A stretch of 64,000 bases of DNA from Betaproteobacteria bacterium (GTDB taxonomy: Bacteria; Pseudomonadota; Gammaproteobacteria; Burkholderiales; Eutrophovitaceae), in the NCBI GenBank assembly GCA_020354125.1, contig CP070643.1:1597333-1661332 (forward strand), written 5' to 3'. Below the pieces are notes generated by a model. The model was not told where the DNA came from, ran no database searches, and saw only the letters and a program-made list of their open reading frames with translations. Positions 17,732 to 26,173 of this stretch are shown here, piece after piece. Within the stretch, counting starts at the first letter, position 1. Each line of letters opens with the position of its first letter. The position numbers were made by a program, and so were the translations under genes.

Positions 17732-18538
17732 TTAGTCTTTTCCGAACAAATCACCCAGTTCAGCGGCGCGTTGCTCGGCCCGCTGTACGGCGGCGATGAT
17801 GCAAGCCTTCACGTCCCGGCTCTCCATCAAATTGAGTGCGCTCTCAGTCGTTCCTCCTTTGGAGGTCACTTTCGCGCGCAGCACGGCAGGCTCATCGTCG
17901 CTACCGGCAGCCAGTTTTGCAGCCCCGAGAAAGGTTTCGATTGCCAGCAAGCGTGCCGCTCTGGCGTCGAGACCGAGCGCTAGCGCGGCCTCTTCCAGTG
18001 CCTCTACGAAATAGAACACGTAACCGGGTCCGCTGCCCGAGACTGCAGTGACCGCATCGAGCAACGCTTCGCGATCAAACCAGACGCTCTTGCCGGCCGC
18101 GTCGAGAATTTGCTCCGCAGCTTGCCGGTCCGTCGAATTGACTCCCTCTGTGGCATACAGTCCAGACACACCGGCGCCGATCAGTGCCGGCGTATTTGGC
18201 ATGGCCCGCACAATACGGCCATGCCCGCCGAGCCAGCGCGCGATATCAGCGCAGCGGATTCCAGCAGCAATACTAACGACTAACGCGGAACTACAGTGCG
18301 CCCTGCCGCCGGAAACCGCCTCTTTCATATGCTGCGGCTTGACCGCAAACACGACCACGTCGGCATGCGCTTGCGAATCCCACTGAGTGTGTGCAGTTAT
18401 TCCCATCTCTGCCATGCGTTGACGTGCCGCCGCTGAAACGTCGATCACCTGCACATCGGCCTTGGACAGGCCTTGCTGCAACATGCCGCCGATCAACGCG
18501 GCTGCCATGTTGCCACCGCCTACAAAAACAATATTCAC
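17732..18538 (-). CDS. proC: Pyrroline-5-carboxylate reductase
   Basis: 268-residue enzyme catalysing the last step of proline synthesis with NAD(P)H. The N-terminal Rossmann motif is VFVGGGNMAAALIGG (residues 4-18), followed by VVFAVKPQHM and MPNTPALIGAGVSGL. The C-terminal dimerisation domain carries the family signature around VLRAKVTSKGGTTESAL. Length and order are normal (269 in E. coli). It lies between yggS (293 bp upstream) and yggT. Confidence 0.96.
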   Translation of the reverse strand: MNIVFVGGGNMAAALIGGMLQQGLSKADVQVIDVSAAARQRMAEMGITAHTQWDSQAHADVVVFAVKPQHMKEAVSGGRAHCSSALVVSIAAGIRCADIARWLGGHGRIVRAMPNTPALIGAGVSGLYATEGVNSTDRQAAEQILDAAGKSVWFDREALLDAVTAVSGSGPGYVFYFVEALEEAALALGLDARAARLLAIETFLGAAKLAAGSDDEPAVLRAKVTSKGGTTESALNLMESRDVKACIIAAVQRAEQRAAELGDLFGKD

Positions 18539-18831
18539 GAATGACTCTAGTGCAATGGTTGTATTCAGGTCTGGCGGTCACACGGCATTAGCTCGTTTTG
18601 TCGCCCGCCGCCACGGACTGGGCACGCCTGACACCTATGCGTCAACACCTCCGCTTGGAGGCGCGCCCTACTCAGGCTACCGGAGTGTAGCGTCCGCTAT
18701 ATGCCCGCGTCGAGCGCCAGGGCAGGAGAAAGTTTGCCGCAGTGACAGCGGCACTGGTCGGGCCGGCCGAAGTTTGCAACGGCGCTAAACGTACTTGAAC
18801 AGTCTGAGCCGATTCGTACCCTGCAAAGGTA

Positions 18832-19521
18832 TTAGCGAGGCCGGCGCGGACCGAATATCGCCCGACCGATCCTGACCATGGTTGCCCCTTCGGCGATGGC
18901 CGCCTCGAGATCATCCGACATCCCCATCGACAACGTATCGAGCTCAAGCCCTCGCGCGACCAGCTCGTCCTTCAGCTGTCGCAAGGCGGCGAAGCGCTGT
19001 CGCTGCAGAGCTGTATCCGATGTCAGCTCCGGTATCGTCATCAAACCGCGCAGCCGCAATCGGGGCAGACGGGCAACGGCGTCAGCCAGTTCGAAAGCCT
19101 CTTCGCGCCGACAGCCGCTCTTGGACTCCTCCGAACTGACGTTGACCTGAATGCAGACCTGCAATGGCGCAAGCGCATCTGGTCTGGCAGCAGAAAGTCG
19201 CTCGGCGAGCTTGAGCCGATCCACGGTATGAACCCAGGAGAACAATGCTGCCACCGGCCGGGTCTTGTTGCTCTGCAGCGGACCGATGAAATGCCACTCA
19301 AGAGGCAGGTCTGAGACGGCCTCGATCTTGCTCGTTGCTTCCTGGAGATAGTTTTCTCCGAAGGCGTGCTGGCCAGCCTGGCAGGCTTCTCGCACCACCT
19401 CCGCTGGAAAGGTTTTGCTGACCGCAATCAGCCGAACCGCGTCTGGTGGCCGGCCTGCAGCGGCAGTAGCAGCCTGAATGCGCTCTCGCACGGCTTGCAA
19501 GCGGGACGCGATTGTGATCAT
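18832..19521 (-). CDS. yggS: YggS family pyridoxal phosphate homeostasis protein
   Basis: 229-residue TIM-barrel PLP-binding protein (PLPBP family), which buffers free pyridoxal phosphate rather than catalysing a known reaction. The PLP lysine is in LIAVSKTFP (Lys36). The conserved GENYLQEA, WHFIGPLQSNK and LSMGMSDDLEAAIAEG motifs are present. It is divergent from pilT, the arrangement typical of Pseudomonas-like and betaproteobacterial genomes. The 293-bp interval to proC (18539-18831) contains only a short CCTCC-GCTT-GGAGG hairpin at 18648-18661 and no supported gene. Confidence 0.95.
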   Translation of the reverse strand: MITIASRLQAVRERIQAATAAAGRPPDAVRLIAVSKTFPAEVVREACQAGQHAFGENYLQEATSKIEAVSDLPLEWHFIGPLQSNKTRPVAALFSWVHTVDRLKLAERLSAARPDALAPLQVCIQVNVSSEESKSGCRREEAFELADAVARLPRLRLRGLMTIPELTSDTALQRQRFAALRQLKDELVARGLELDTLSMGMSDDLEAAIAEGATMVRIGRAIFGPRRPR

Positions 19522-19631
19522 AATTTAGTTTCGATTTGCCCGTTAACTGTTTAATTTAAAAGAAGGTTTGTGCGTTCTGGTCAACTCGTAGCTGCACTCG
19601 CATATCACCTTCACTAAATGGACTGACATCG

Positions 19632-20672
19632 ATGGACATAGCCGAACTGCTTGCATTCTCCGTTAAGAACAAAGCCTCAGATCTGCATCTGTCAGCGGGT
19701 CTGCCGCCAATGATTCGAGTACATGGTGACGTTAGGCGCATAAATCTGCCTCCCATGGAACACAAGGACGTACACGCCATGGTGTACGACATCATGAACG
19801 ATGGTCAGCGCAAGTTCTACGAGGAGAATCTGGAGTGTGACTTCTCCTTCGCCATCCCGAACCTGGCACGTTTCCGGGTAAACGCTTTCGTACAGCAACG
19901 CGGCGCCGGGGCCGTCATGCGGACGATCCCGTCAAAGGTCCTCACGCTGGAAGAACTCAAGTGCCCGCCGATATTCAAGGATATCTGCGAGTATCCGCGC
20001 GGCATCGTTTTGGTCACCGGACCGACCGGGTCGGGTAAGTCAACGACGCTGGCGGCGATGGTCAACCATATCAACGAGAATGATTACGGCCATATCTTGA
20101 CCGTCGAAGACCCGATCGAGTTCGTGCACGAAAGCAAAAAGTCGCTGATCAACCAGCGTGAAGTGGGGCCGCACACGCTGTCGTTCAACAATGCTCTGCG
20201 CTCCGCGCTGCGCGAAGACCCCGACGTGATTTTGGTCGGCGAGATGCGTGACCTGGAGACGATCCGCCTGGCAATGACAGCCGCGGAAACCGGCCACCTT
20301 GTTTTCGGAACGCTGCACACCAGCTCGGCCGCGAAAACCGTGGACCGCGTGATCGACGTGTTTCCCGCCGCCGAGAAAGAAATGATTCGGGCGATGTTGT
20401 CCGAGAGTCTGCGCGCAGTCATTTCACAGACCCTGTGTAAGACGAAAGACGGGCAGGGACGTGTCGCCGCACACGAAATCATGATTGGTACGCCGGCTAT
20501 CAGAAACCTGATCCGTGAATCGAAGGTCGCGCAAATGTATTCGGCGATTCAGACCGGGCAAAACGTCGGCATGCAGACCCTTGATCAGAACCTGACGGAC
20601 CTTGTTCAACGCAACATGATTAGCAGGGACGAAGGGCGCGCCAAGGCAGCGAACAAAGATAATTTTCTGTAA
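19632..20672 (+). CDS. pilT: Type IV pilus retraction ATPase PilT
   Basis: 346-residue hexameric ATPase that depolymerises type IV pili and drives twitching motility. It shows the PilT N-terminal ASDLHLSAGLPP, Walker A GPTGSGKS (130-137), the Asp box LTVEDPIEFVH, Walker B DPDVILVGEMRDLET and His box GHLVFGTLHT. The C-terminal half contains the AIRNLIRE motif needed for retraction. pilU follows after 40 bp. No other pilus genes are in the window, as is common. Confidence 0.97.
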   Translation: MDIAELLAFSVKNKASDLHLSAGLPPMIRVHGDVRRINLPPMEHKDVHAMVYDIMNDGQRKFYEENLECDFSFAIPNLARFRVNAFVQQRGAGAVMRTIPSKVLTLEELKCPPIFKDICEYPRGIVLVTGPTGSGKSTTLAAMVNHINENDYGHILTVEDPIEFVHESKKSLINQREVGPHTLSFNNALRSALREDPDVILVGEMRDLETIRLAMTAAETGHLVFGTLHTSSAAKTVDRVIDVFPAAEKEMIRAMLSESLRAVISQTLCKTKDGQGRVAAHEIMIGTPAIRNLIRESKVAQMYSAIQTGQNVGMQTLDQNLTDLVQRNMISRDEGRAKAANKDNFL

Positions 20673-20712
20673 CTCCTGATTCTCGCAGGCAAACGAACTC
20701 CGGGAAAAACAT

Positions 20713-21849
20713 ATGGAACGAGACCAGGCTGTCAAATTCATTCACGATCTGCTCCGCGCGATGGTGGCAAAAGACGCGTCGGACCTGTTTATCACTGCCG
20801 GGTTTCCGCCAGCGTTCAAGCTGGATGGAAAAATGACGCCTGTTTCGAATCAGAGTCTGACGCCGCAGCATACCCAGGAACTTGCGCGCGCACTGATGAA
20901 CGACAAGCAGGCACAGGAGTTCGAGGCATCCAACGAATGTAACTTCGCGATCAGCCCACCCGGAATCGGTCGCTTCCGTGTCAACGCCTTCGTACAACAA
21001 GCACGGGTCGGTCTGGTGCTGCGGACCATTACGACGGCCATTCCGAAAATCGAGGACCTTGGCCTGCCAGCAGTGTTGAAGGACGTCGTCATGACCAAAC
21101 GTGGTCTGGTCATCGTGGTCGGCGCCACCGGATCCGGTAAATCGACCACGCTGGCAGCGATGCTTGGCTATCGCAATGAGAACAGCTACGGACACATCAT
21201 TACGATCGAAGACCCGATCGAATATGTGCACGAACACAAGAACTGCCTCGTCACGCAGCGCGAAGTCGGCGTCGACACCGACTCCTGGGAATCGGCGCTG
21301 AAGAACACGCTGCGTCAGGCGCCCGACGTGATTCTCATCGGTGAGATTCGCGACCGCGAAACGATGGACCACGCAATTGCGTTCGCCGAGACCGGTCACC
21401 TGTGCATGGGCACGCTGCACGCGAACAGTTCCAACCAGGCGCTCGACCGGATCATCAACTTCTTTCCCGAGGAGCGTCGTCCCCAATTGCTGATGGACCT
21501 GTCGCTCAACCTCAAGGGAATGATTTCGCAACGCCTGATCCCAAAGAGGGACCAGAAAGGTCGTGCCGCCGCGATCGAAATATTGCTCAATACACCGCTG
21601 ATCCAGGATCTGATCTTCAAGGGCGAGGTGCACGAAATAAAGGACATCATGGCGAAGTCGCGTGAATTGGGAATGCAGACTTTTGACCAGGCGTTGTTCG
21701 ACCTGTACGAAGGCGGCCTGATCAGCTACGAAGATGCCATGCGCAACGCAGATTCAATGAACGAACTGCGTTTGCAGATCAAGCTGCACGGCAAGGAGGC
21801 ACAGGACAAAGACATGACCTCCGGCCTCGATCACCTCAATATCGTCTGA
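20713..21849 (+). CDS. pilU: PilT-dependent accessory retraction ATPase PilU
   Basis: 378-residue paralogue of PilT in the same operon. Walker A GATGSGKST sits near residue 137, with EDPIEYVHEHKNC, Walker B APDVILIGEIRDRET and GHLCMGTLHANS following. Compared with PilT it has the longer C-terminal tail typical of PilU and LIQDLIFKGEV in place of AIRNLIRE. PilU assists PilT under load rather than replacing it. ATG 20713 lies 40 bp after the pilT stop, so the two are cotranscribed. Confidence 0.96.
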   Translation: MERDQAVKFIHDLLRAMVAKDASDLFITAGFPPAFKLDGKMTPVSNQSLTPQHTQELARALMNDKQAQEFEASNECNFAISPPGIGRFRVNAFVQQARVGLVLRTITTAIPKIEDLGLPAVLKDVVMTKRGLVIVVGATGSGKSTTLAAMLGYRNENSYGHIITIEDPIEYVHEHKNCLVTQREVGVDTDSWESALKNTLRQAPDVILIGEIRDRETMDHAIAFAETGHLCMGTLHANSSNQALDRIINFFPEERRPQLLMDLSLNLKGMISQRLIPKRDQKGRAAAIEILLNTPLIQDLIFKGEVHEIKDIMAKSRELGMQTFDQALFDLYEGGLISYEDAMRNADSMNELRLQIKLHGKEAQDKDMTSGLDHLNIV

Positions 21850-21855
21850 CAGAGC

Positions 21856-22251
21856 TCAAAGCGGCAAGAAGATCTCGATCTCGACCCGTCTGTCCGCGTC
21901 GCGATGTCTGCTCAGACGGATGACGCGAGCACGTAGTCGATTGCCGAAGTCGAGTTGCCTTGCAATGCCTTCATTTGAGTTGCGGGGGACATAGCCCACC
22001 TTATAACCTTGCCATTCGACGCGAACCGCATTTCCATCATGCCGGTTGCCCGCCTCACGCACCAGGTGCAACACGTCACCAACTTGCATACGGGGGAAGA
22101 CCCGCTTGCCGTCGTAGTGTTCGAATCCGGTGACAAAGCACACTTGCACGAGCAGCGACGCATCGACCGACTGTTGCGCATGTGACAGTGCCGCACAAGC
22201 TGCAACGCCCATCGCGGCCAACCAACGCGTCAGTGAGCACGATATGGTCAA
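21856..22251 (-). CDS. Exported stand-alone HIRAN domain protein
   Basis: 131-residue protein with a Sec signal peptide (cut probably after SHA, near residue 25) followed by a single HIRAN domain. The domain is recognised by VCFVTGFEHYDGKRV, the LVREAGNRHDGNAVRVEWQGYKVGYVP block (key residues R-x-N/D-x-H-D-x-N-A) and a final ARVIRL strand. HIRAN domains are best known as DNA-end binding modules of helicases such as HLTF, but exported single-domain forms exist in bacteria with unknown function. The ATG overlaps the hemJ stop (ATGA), so it is coupled to hemJ. It converges with pilU, 6 bp between stops. Confidence 0.8.
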   Translation of the reverse strand: MTISCSLTRWLAAMGVAACAALSHAQQSVDASLLVQVCFVTGFEHYDGKRVFPRMQVGDVLHLVREAGNRHDGNAVRVEWQGYKVGYVPRNSNEGIARQLDFGNRLRARVIRLSRHRDADRRVEIEIFLPL

Positions 22252-22661
22252 AACGGTTTCATGACCACCAGGAACACGACCGCAAACAGAATCAGAACCG
22301 GAAACTCGTTAAACCATCGGTACCAGACATGGCTGTGACGGTTCCGGTCATGACGAAAATCGGCTACTAGTTTTGCGCACCACGCGTGGTAAGCAATCAA
22401 CACCACAACCAGCAGCAACTTCGCAATCAGCCAGCCGCCGTAAAACCCCCAGCCAAGCCACAACCAGATGCCTGAGGCGATCGTCAGCACGCCTCCCGGT
22501 GTCATGATTCCATAGAGAAGCTTGCGTTCCATCACCTTGAAGCGATCGATGCTGATCTGATCATCCGACATCGCGTGATAGACGAACAGCCGCGGTAAAT
22601 AAAACAAACCGGCAAACCAGGTCACCATAAAAATGATATGCAGTGACTTGACGATCAGCAT
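22248..22661 (-). CDS. hemJ: HemJ-type protoporphyrinogen IX oxidase (UPF0093)
   Basis: 137-residue, four-helix membrane protein of the HemJ/UPF0093 family, which oxidises protoporphyrinogen IX in haem synthesis in bacteria lacking HemG or HemY. The conserved His8 (KSLHIIFMVTWFAGLFYLPRL), the lysine/arginine at ERKLLYGIMTPGG and the WCAKLVADF/WYRWFNE segment are present. The size is normal (~140). It is followed by the HIRAN gene with a 4-bp overlap and preceded by 121 bp without a gene. Confidence 0.88.
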   Translation of the reverse strand: MLIVKSLHIIFMVTWFAGLFYLPRLFVYHAMSDDQISIDRFKVMERKLLYGIMTPGGVLTIASGIWLWLGWGFYGGWLIAKLLLVVVLIAYHAWCAKLVADFRHDRNRHSHVWYRWFNEFPVLILFAVVFLVVMKPF

Positions 22662-22782
22662 TGAAGTTTCCTCGTGAACAGGACTAGCTTCGACAAAGCA
22701 TCAAACGTTTAGGGGCCCGTTTGCATACGAAAGCTGCGATGCGAGCCTCAGCTGCAGGAAGCATTAGTCGCTTGTAATGACA

Positions 22783-23394
22783 TCAATCGCGACAATGTCG
22801 CATCACCAGGTTCTGCAAATCGATCAGCGCGCCATGAAAAAAATGCCCCACCCCCGGAAACACGACCACCGGCAACTTCTGCGGCCGCGCCCAATCCATG
22901 ACGTCGGACAGCAACACGAGATCATCTTCCTCACCGTGCACGACCAGTGTGCCATTTGGCACTTCTCCGATCGGGAAGCGCCCGACCGCCGGTGCGATCA
23001 GAACAAGATGACGCAGTTCGATCTGTGAGGCGACTGTCGCAGCGACAAAACTGCCGAACGAGAAGCCGCCGATGACTCGCTGGACGCTGCCAAACCGATC
23101 ACGCGCATAACGCTCTACGGCGAGCAGATCCTCAACCTCTCCGGGACCGTCATCAAATACACCATCACTTTCGCCAACACCGCGGAAGTTGAATCGCACG
23201 GCGGCATAACCAAGACGGTAAAAGGCTTTTGCCAGTGTCTGGACTACCTTGTTGTCCAAGGTTCCGCCATGCAGCGGATGCGGGTGAGCAATCACTGCGT
23301 AGCCGCTGCGGTTGTCTCCCGGATCTGAAACAACCATCTCCAGGCGACCGGCCGGCCCGTCAATATAGGTTCTTTGGTCGGCGCGGGCTTTCAA
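22783..23394 (-). CDS. Alpha/beta hydrolase family protein
   Basis: 203-residue serine hydrolase fold. The nucleophile elbow is GFSFGS with Ser112, the acid is probably in HGEEDDLV and the histidine in GVGHFFHG near the C-terminus. The N-terminal AVIAHPHPLHGG provides the oxyanion region, characteristic of the dienelactone hydrolase-like YfhR/ComO group. Its start overlaps the upstream ferredoxin gene by 4 bp. Substrate unknown. Confidence 0.82.
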   Translation of the reverse strand: MKARADQRTYIDGPAGRLEMVVSDPGDNRSGYAVIAHPHPLHGGTLDNKVVQTLAKAFYRLGYAAVRFNFRGVGESDGVFDDGPGEVEDLLAVERYARDRFGSVQRVIGGFSFGSFVAATVASQIELRHLVLIAPAVGRFPIGEVPNGTLVVHGEEDDLVLLSDVMDWARPQKLPVVVFPGVGHFFHGALIDLQNLVMRHCRD

Positions 23395-23699
23395 ATTCGC
23401 AAGCGATCGACGATGACGCCGTTAACCAAATGTTTATCAATGATCTCGTCCACATCATCCTGGTCAACATAGGTATACCAGACACCTTCCGGGTATACGA
23501 CCAGCACCGGACCTTCCTCGCAACGATCAAGACAACCGGCCTGGTTGATGCGCACACAGTCCTTTCCCGCCAGTCCCAACTTCTTTATTCGGGACTTCGC
23601 ATAATCACGCATCGCCTGCGATCCATGATCATTGCACGAGGCGCGCCCGTCTTCGCGTTGATTGCAGCAAAAGAACACGTGATGCTTGTAATAACTCAC
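23391..23699 (-). CDS. Thioredoxin-like 2Fe-2S ferredoxin
   Basis: 102-residue protein of the thioredoxin-like [2Fe-2S] ferredoxin family. Cysteines at residues 11, 12, 22, 48, 56 and 60 include the typical pattern of a pair near FFCCN, Cys22, and the late GCLDRCEEGP motif (C56, C60) that holds the cluster. The redox partner is not apparent. The gene overlaps the alpha/beta hydrolase gene by 4 bp, so the two products may act together. The 165 bp upstream of it contains no gene. Confidence 0.87.
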   Translation of the reverse strand: MSYYKHHVFFCCNQREDGRASCNDHGSQAMRDYAKSRIKKLGLAGKDCVRINQAGCLDRCEEGPVLVVYPEGVWYTYVDQDDVDEIIDKHLVNGVIVDRLRI

Positions 23700-23864
23700 C
23701 GATAATCACCCGCGGAATATTGCCAAATCTGTCTGCGCGAAAGAGATGCTATGTGCGTCTGCGCTCGCTATCCCTGTTTCGACCTGCCCCGAAGCCGGGC
23801 GCATGCTTGAGTAGCGGCCGATGATTATAGCGGAGGCGCAAAACATGTTCGCTCGTTGCTACCC

Positions 23865-24953
23865 TCAGCGCAGGCGGTATCCGACATAAGTCAGGAAAGC
23901 GATGGTCGCAAACGACCACATGCCAGACACGACGTTGGTCAAATCGATCAGACTTTTGTAATGACCATACCTCGATACCTGCAACGTCGCATCGAGGTAG
24001 GGATTCTGCGGCGCTGCGTTGACCAGCGCTAGCGCCAATGCGATGAAAGTCGTGGCGCAAGCGATCTGCACCGACAATGGCGCACCAAGGAGCATCAGCC
24101 ATAGCACGGCGCCGATTAGGAGGCCCCAAATTGCCCCCGGTGCGACCCACAAGGTCGCGTCTCCTGACGTGAACAGCATATTGGCGGCAAGCGTCTTGAG
24201 TGCCAAAGCAACGAGCATCAGAACGATCACTGACAACACGGCACCGGGCCGGGAGCGTGAAATAGTCGTCACCATCAGCGCGACGCCGCAGAAACTCAGC
24301 CCGGTGATTGCCGCATCCAATAGCACATAGGTTCGCGGAGTGTATCCGACGGCAGGCAGCGATGGCAGTAACTGGCGTATATCGCCGTTGCCGAACAAGC
24401 GAATATCGGCATTGAACTGAGTGACCAGCCACAGCGCCAAAAGCAGGAAACAGAGATCCACCGCCGTGCCAGGGTGAAAGTGGCGTTGCCGCAGGCGATA
24501 CAGTTTGCCCGACAGAATGCCTCGTCCGCCGATCGCAAAAGCCAGCGTTGCACCGAGAAATGCGCCAAACCCGTTACATAGCAGATCCGCGTTCGACGGA
24601 ATGCGGCCGGGGAGGAATACCTGCAACACCTCGATTGTCAGGCTCATCAGAATGGCCAGAACAGTCGCCAGTGTCGCTGCAGCCGCACCGCGCAGAAACG
24701 GCATCAGTACCAGAGTGAGTAAGGCGCCCACCGGCACATAGGCCAGCACGTTGATGATCAGGTCAGTCCATGTGAAATAGGCTGGCCACGGCGCAGTCAG
24801 GAATATGCGCACCTCCTGCGCCGGTGCGCGCCATTCCGCGAACGGGTGCAGGCTGGTATAGACCACCAGAGCGAGGTAGGTTACCGTCAGGTAGCCTACC
24901 AACCGCGAACGGCGCGCAAACATTGCGTTTGGCGTGTTGATGTTGTCGTTCAT
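23865..24953 (-). CDS. VanZ family membrane protein
   Basis: 362-residue integral membrane protein with about nine or ten hydrophobic segments. The first ~150 residues form a VanZ domain: YTSLHPFAEW, the TDLIINVLAYVPVGALL segment and LSLTIEVLQVFLPGR-like motif (seen as MSLTIEVLQVFLPGR), followed by SNADLLCNGFGAFLGA. The C-terminal half is extra hydrophobic sequence of unknown function. VanZ itself gives low teicoplanin resistance, but most chromosomal homologues are uncharacterised and this is not evidence of resistance. It is divergent from the DHH gene with an 80-bp shared spacer. Confidence 0.82.
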   Translation of the reverse strand: MNDNINTPNAMFARRSRLVGYLTVTYLALVVYTSLHPFAEWRAPAQEVRIFLTAPWPAYFTWTDLIINVLAYVPVGALLTLVLMPFLRGAAAATLATVLAILMSLTIEVLQVFLPGRIPSNADLLCNGFGAFLGATLAFAIGGRGILSGKLYRLRQRHFHPGTAVDLCFLLLALWLVTQFNADIRLFGNGDIRQLLPSLPAVGYTPRTYVLLDAAITGLSFCGVALMVTTISRSRPGAVLSVIVLMLVALALKTLAANMLFTSGDATLWVAPGAIWGLLIGAVLWLMLLGAPLSVQIACATTFIALALALVNAAPQNPYLDATLQVSRYGHYKSLIDLTNVVSGMWSFATIAFLTYVGYRLR

Positions 24954-24970
24954 GTCACCATGACAAATGA

Positions 24971-25006
24971 TGGCGGATTTGCATTTGGAACCCTACGAAT
25001 CCGCCA
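24971..25006. promoter_or_regulatory. 9-bp perfect inverted repeat between divergent vanZ-like and DHH genes
   Basis: TGGCGGATT (24971-24979) and AATCCGCCA (24998-25006) are perfectly complementary with an 18-bp spacer. They occupy the middle of the only 80 bp that separate two divergent genes, so a shared operator is plausible; a cruciform or RNA hairpin is the alternative. Confidence 0.5.
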
Positions 25007-25033
25007 CCATACTGCTTGGGGAATCTGCAATCC

Positions 25034-25996
25034 GTGAAATTCTATGACGTCTATAACGGCGATGCTGACGGTCTGTGTGCGTTACTGCAACTTCGTCTGG
25101 TAACGCCACGCGACGCAATTCTCGTCAGCGGCGTCAAACGCGACATTCGGCTGCTGCAACGCGTCGATGCTCGGCAGGGTGACGAAATCGTCGTCGCAGA
25201 TATTTCGCTGGATGCCAATCGCAGCGCATTGACCCGCGCTCTGCAAAACGGCGCGCAAGTTACCTGGTTTGACCATCATTACCCCGGGTCCATTCCGCAG
25301 CACCCCGCATTAACGCCGTACATTGACACCGACCCGCGGATTTGCTCCAGCCTCATTGTGAACCGGCATCTGGGTGGCCGGTTCCCTGAATGGGCCATCG
25401 TTGCCGCCTTCGGCGACAACCTCGAGCAGTCGGCCCGGCAGCTGGCTGGCCAAGTCAGCTTACAGGACGCTGAAATAGTTGTGTTGCGTGAACTGGGCGT
25501 GTGCCTCAACTACAACGCCTACGGCGAAACGATCGACGACCTGTTGTACTCGCCCGTTGACCTTTTTCGCCAGCTGCAGCCATTCAGCGATCCGCGCGAC
25601 TTCATTCGCGCCAGCGATGTGTTTGGCTCGCTCAAGCAACGCATGCAAGATGACCTGGAGCACGCTCGAGCACTTCAGGTAAGAGAAATCGCGCCAGGCA
25701 GTGCTTATGTAGTACTGCCCAATGCCAGTTGGAGCAGAAGGGTGGTCGGCGTTTACGCCAACCGACTCGCGCAGGACAATCCATGCACAGCACACGCAAT
25801 CCTGGTGAGTAAGCCAAACGGTTACCTGGTGAGTATCCGCGCACCGACCGCGCACCCGACCGGCGCTTCAAAAGTGGCGCGGGCATTTGAATCTGGCGGT
25901 GGCCGCGAAGGTGCTGCCGGAATCGACTTGCTGCCGGACTCGGAGCTGGATCGCTTGTTGGACGCGATGCGCAGCGCGTTTTCCGAAACAGTCTGA
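25034..25996 (+). CDS. DHH-family phosphoesterase
   Basis: 320-residue member of the DHH phosphoesterase superfamily (relatives of RecJ, nanoRNase and c-di-AMP phosphodiesterases). Metal-binding motifs are NGDADG (residues 8-13), an Asp in VVADIS (~55) and FDHHYPG (D80-H81-H82). The C-terminal DHHA1-like region ends in SGGGREGAAGID; the usual GGGH has Arg (291) instead of His. GTG 25034 was chosen over an in-frame TTG 18 bp earlier because the conserved sequence starts there. Neither substrate nor pathway is indicated; a single-stranded or short oligonucleotide phosphodiesterase is possible. Confidence 0.8.
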   Translation: MKFYDVYNGDADGLCALLQLRLVTPRDAILVSGVKRDIRLLQRVDARQGDEIVVADISLDANRSALTRALQNGAQVTWFDHHYPGSIPQHPALTPYIDTDPRICSSLIVNRHLGGRFPEWAIVAAFGDNLEQSARQLAGQVSLQDAEIVVLRELGVCLNYNAYGETIDDLLYSPVDLFRQLQPFSDPRDFIRASDVFGSLKQRMQDDLEHARALQVREIAPGSAYVVLPNASWSRRVVGVYANRLAQDNPCTAHAILVSKPNGYLVSIRAPTAHPTGASKVARAFESGGGREGAAGIDLLPDSELDRLLDAMRSAFSETV

Positions 25997-26080
25997 GTGA
26001 AAAACAAGACTAGCGTACGACCAACTGCACGAGGCCCAGCTTCATGCGCACGAGGTAGCACAAGCAAGACACCGCTGGAA

Positions 26081-26114
26081 CAAAAAAGAAAGGCCGCGGG
26101 CAAAGCCCGCGGCC
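26081..26114 (-). terminator. Intrinsic terminator of the porin gene
   Basis: A perfect 10-bp G+C-only stem GGCCGCGGGC/GCCCGCGGCC (26092-26101 and 26105-26114) with a 3-nt loop is followed, reading on the minus strand, by a T-rich tract (TTTCTTTTTTG). It lies 60 bp past the porin stop codon. Confidence 0.92.
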
Positions 26115-26173
26115 ACAAAATTGGCTTAAGCTAACTAATCAGACTGGCGGGCGAGCCAGTTGTTCCCGGGAGA

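Noticed and set aside
18539..18831. Possible gene or RNA between yggS and proC
   Set aside because: Only short frames and a 5-bp hairpin are present; nothing supports a gene or a structured RNA.
20620..21633. 337-codon minus-strand ORF over pilU
   Set aside because: It is fully antisense to a well-recognised gene and its translation shows no domain; it arises from the codon pattern of pilU.
23865..24953. Glycopeptide resistance gene
   Set aside because: The VanZ domain alone, on a Gram-negative chromosome without van genes, does not support a resistance function.
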